A stretch of DNA of 6,716 nucleotides, from the NCBI GenBank assembly GCA_020056865.1, contig JAGVGX010000193.1:1-6716 (forward strand). Reading direction: 5' to 3'. Below are positions 5,954-6,716 of this stretch, piece after piece. Source of the stretch: Desulfobacterales bacterium (lineage in GTDB: Bacteria; Desulfobacterota; Desulfobacteria; Desulfobacterales; BuS5). Below the pieces are notes generated by a model. It was not told the origin of the DNA, made no database searches, and worked only from the letters and a program-made list of their open reading frames with translations. Position 1 is the stretch's first letter, and each line of letters opens with the position of its first letter. The position numbers and the translations under genes were made by a program.

Positions 5954-6716
5954 ATGACTAGAAAAATATTAGAACCGATTAAAATAAAAAGTATGGTACT
6001 AAAAAACAGGATTGGTTTCGGCCCGATGCTGGGAAATCCACATGGCCCTGAATGGGAAGTGGATGACAATACAATCGAGTGGTTTGTTCAGCGGGCCAAA
6101 GGAGAAGTTGGATTTAGTCTTACCGGTACTATAAACCCATTAAAATCCTGGTATGAGAATTTTAAGGGGACAATGCCAATGGGTTTTCCACATCCGCTTA
6201 CATTGCATGAGGACAAATACATTGACGGATATAAGCGATTAACGAATGCAGTTCATAAATACGGGATGTGTATCGGAGCCCAACTCGGCGCAGGCGGCGC
6301 ATTGCAAGGGGCGTCTACAGGGCCTTATCCCAAAAGAAATTTTATGGATGTGGTTTATGGCATGGATCTGCCGGTTGAAGAGTTCACCCTTGAAGAGCTT
6401 GACCTGATAAAACAGGAAATGGCCGACGCGGCTGCAAGAGCGAAGGAAGCCGGTTTTGACTGTATTGAACTTCATACGGCTCACGGTTATGTTTCTCTCT
6501 GGGGCGGATTTATGTCCCCTTTTACGAATATGAGGAGTGATAAATACGGAGGAAGTTGGGAAAACCGGGTAAGATATCCCGTTGAAACGATTATTGCAAT
6601 GCGAAATGCCGTAGGTGAAGATTATCCGATTATGATCAGAATGAGTGTAGATGAACTGCACGGAGATGAAGGGGTTACCCTTAAAGACACTATTAAATAT
6701 GTCATTCCTATGCTTG
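5954..6716 (+). CDS. NADH:flavin oxidoreductase, OYE/2-enoate reductase family (partial)
   Basis: The gene runs off the window; 254 codons are visible. They form the FMN-binding TIM barrel of the old-yellow-enzyme family: LEPIKIKSMVLKNRI at the N-terminus, GAQLG (Q110) for the flavin, HTAHGY (H174, H177) as the substrate-binding pair, MSPFTNMRSDKYGGSWENR, and the IMIRMS strand. Full members of the 2,4-dienoyl-CoA reductase/BaiCD/naphthoyl-CoA reductase group carry an Fe-S site and a second flavin domain further on, which cannot be checked here. Likely role: reduction or rearrangement of a C=C bond in an enoyl- or aryl-CoA from the same pathway. Oddities: the usual QLxHxGR reads QLGAGGA, losing that His and Arg, and the loop after HGY (VSLWGGFMSP) is about two residues longer than the common form. 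Likely co-transcribed with the thiolase. Confidence 0.9.
   Translation, partial: MTRKILEPIKIKSMVLKNRIGFGPMLGNPHGPEWEVDDNTIEWFVQRAKGEVGFSLTGTINPLKSWYENFKGTMPMGFPHPLTLHEDKYIDGYKRLTNAVHKYGMCIGAQLGAGGALQGASTGPYPKRNFMDVVYGMDLPVEEFTLEELDLIKQEMADAAARAKEAGFDCIELHTAHGYVSLWGGFMSPFTNMRSDKYGGSWENRVRYPVETIIAMRNAVGEDYPIMIRMSVDELHGDEGVTLKDTIKYVIPML

Noticed and set aside
1..6716. tRNA, rRNA, CRISPR arrays, anti-phage genes
   Set aside because: Reading both strands showed no cloverleaf, no spaced direct repeats and no defence-type domains.

Overview
The window is AT-rich bacterial DNA with six protein genes, all on the plus strand, and one decayed insertion sequence on the minus strand. The gene mix is an acyl-CoA dehydrogenase, an SCP2-type thiolase paired with a DUF35 Zn-ribbon/OB-fold protein, an old-yellow-enzyme/2-enoate-reductase flavoprotein and an epoxide-hydrolase-like alpha/beta hydrolase. 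Such sets are typical of anaerobes that break down organic acids or cyclic compounds as CoA thioesters. A Desulfobacterota (sulfate- or sulfur-reducing) host is a reasonable guess, but it rests on gene content and overall impression; no marker gene is present.

Layout: (1) 49-1245, acyl-CoA dehydrogenase. (2) 1246-1583, a 338-base gap without a gene, holding several inverted repeats and a possible fragment of an IS21-type end. (3) 1584-2555, an AIR-synthase-related (PurM-like) protein without an obvious Shine-Dalgarno. (4) 2556-3296, an IS1595-family relic; its transposase reads on the minus strand in one continuous frame broken by nonsense codons and lacks its N-terminal part. (5) 3309-5884, a tight operon of alpha/beta hydrolase, DUF35 protein and thiolase, with gaps of 4 and 1 bases and good ribosome sites. 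(6) From 5954 to the window end, the first 254 codons of a flavin oxidoreductase.

How the genes may work together (inference): the dehydrogenase and the enoate-reductase-like flavoprotein would handle C=C bonds of an acyl-CoA. The thiolase/DUF35 pair would make or break a C-C bond next to a keto or hydroxy group. The hydrolase could open an epoxide, ester or cyclic diketone intermediate. The substrate cannot be read from the sequence. The AIR-synthase-like gene does not fit this chemistry in any obvious way.

Most notable points: the thiolase keeps its nucleophilic Cys and GHP His but has HDDF where SCP2 thiolases have HDCF, and it also lacks the C-terminal CxG Cys. Two tandem hairpins lie inside the last codons of the hydrolase, just before the next ribosome site. 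A multi-part palindrome at 1366-1421 has no assigned function.
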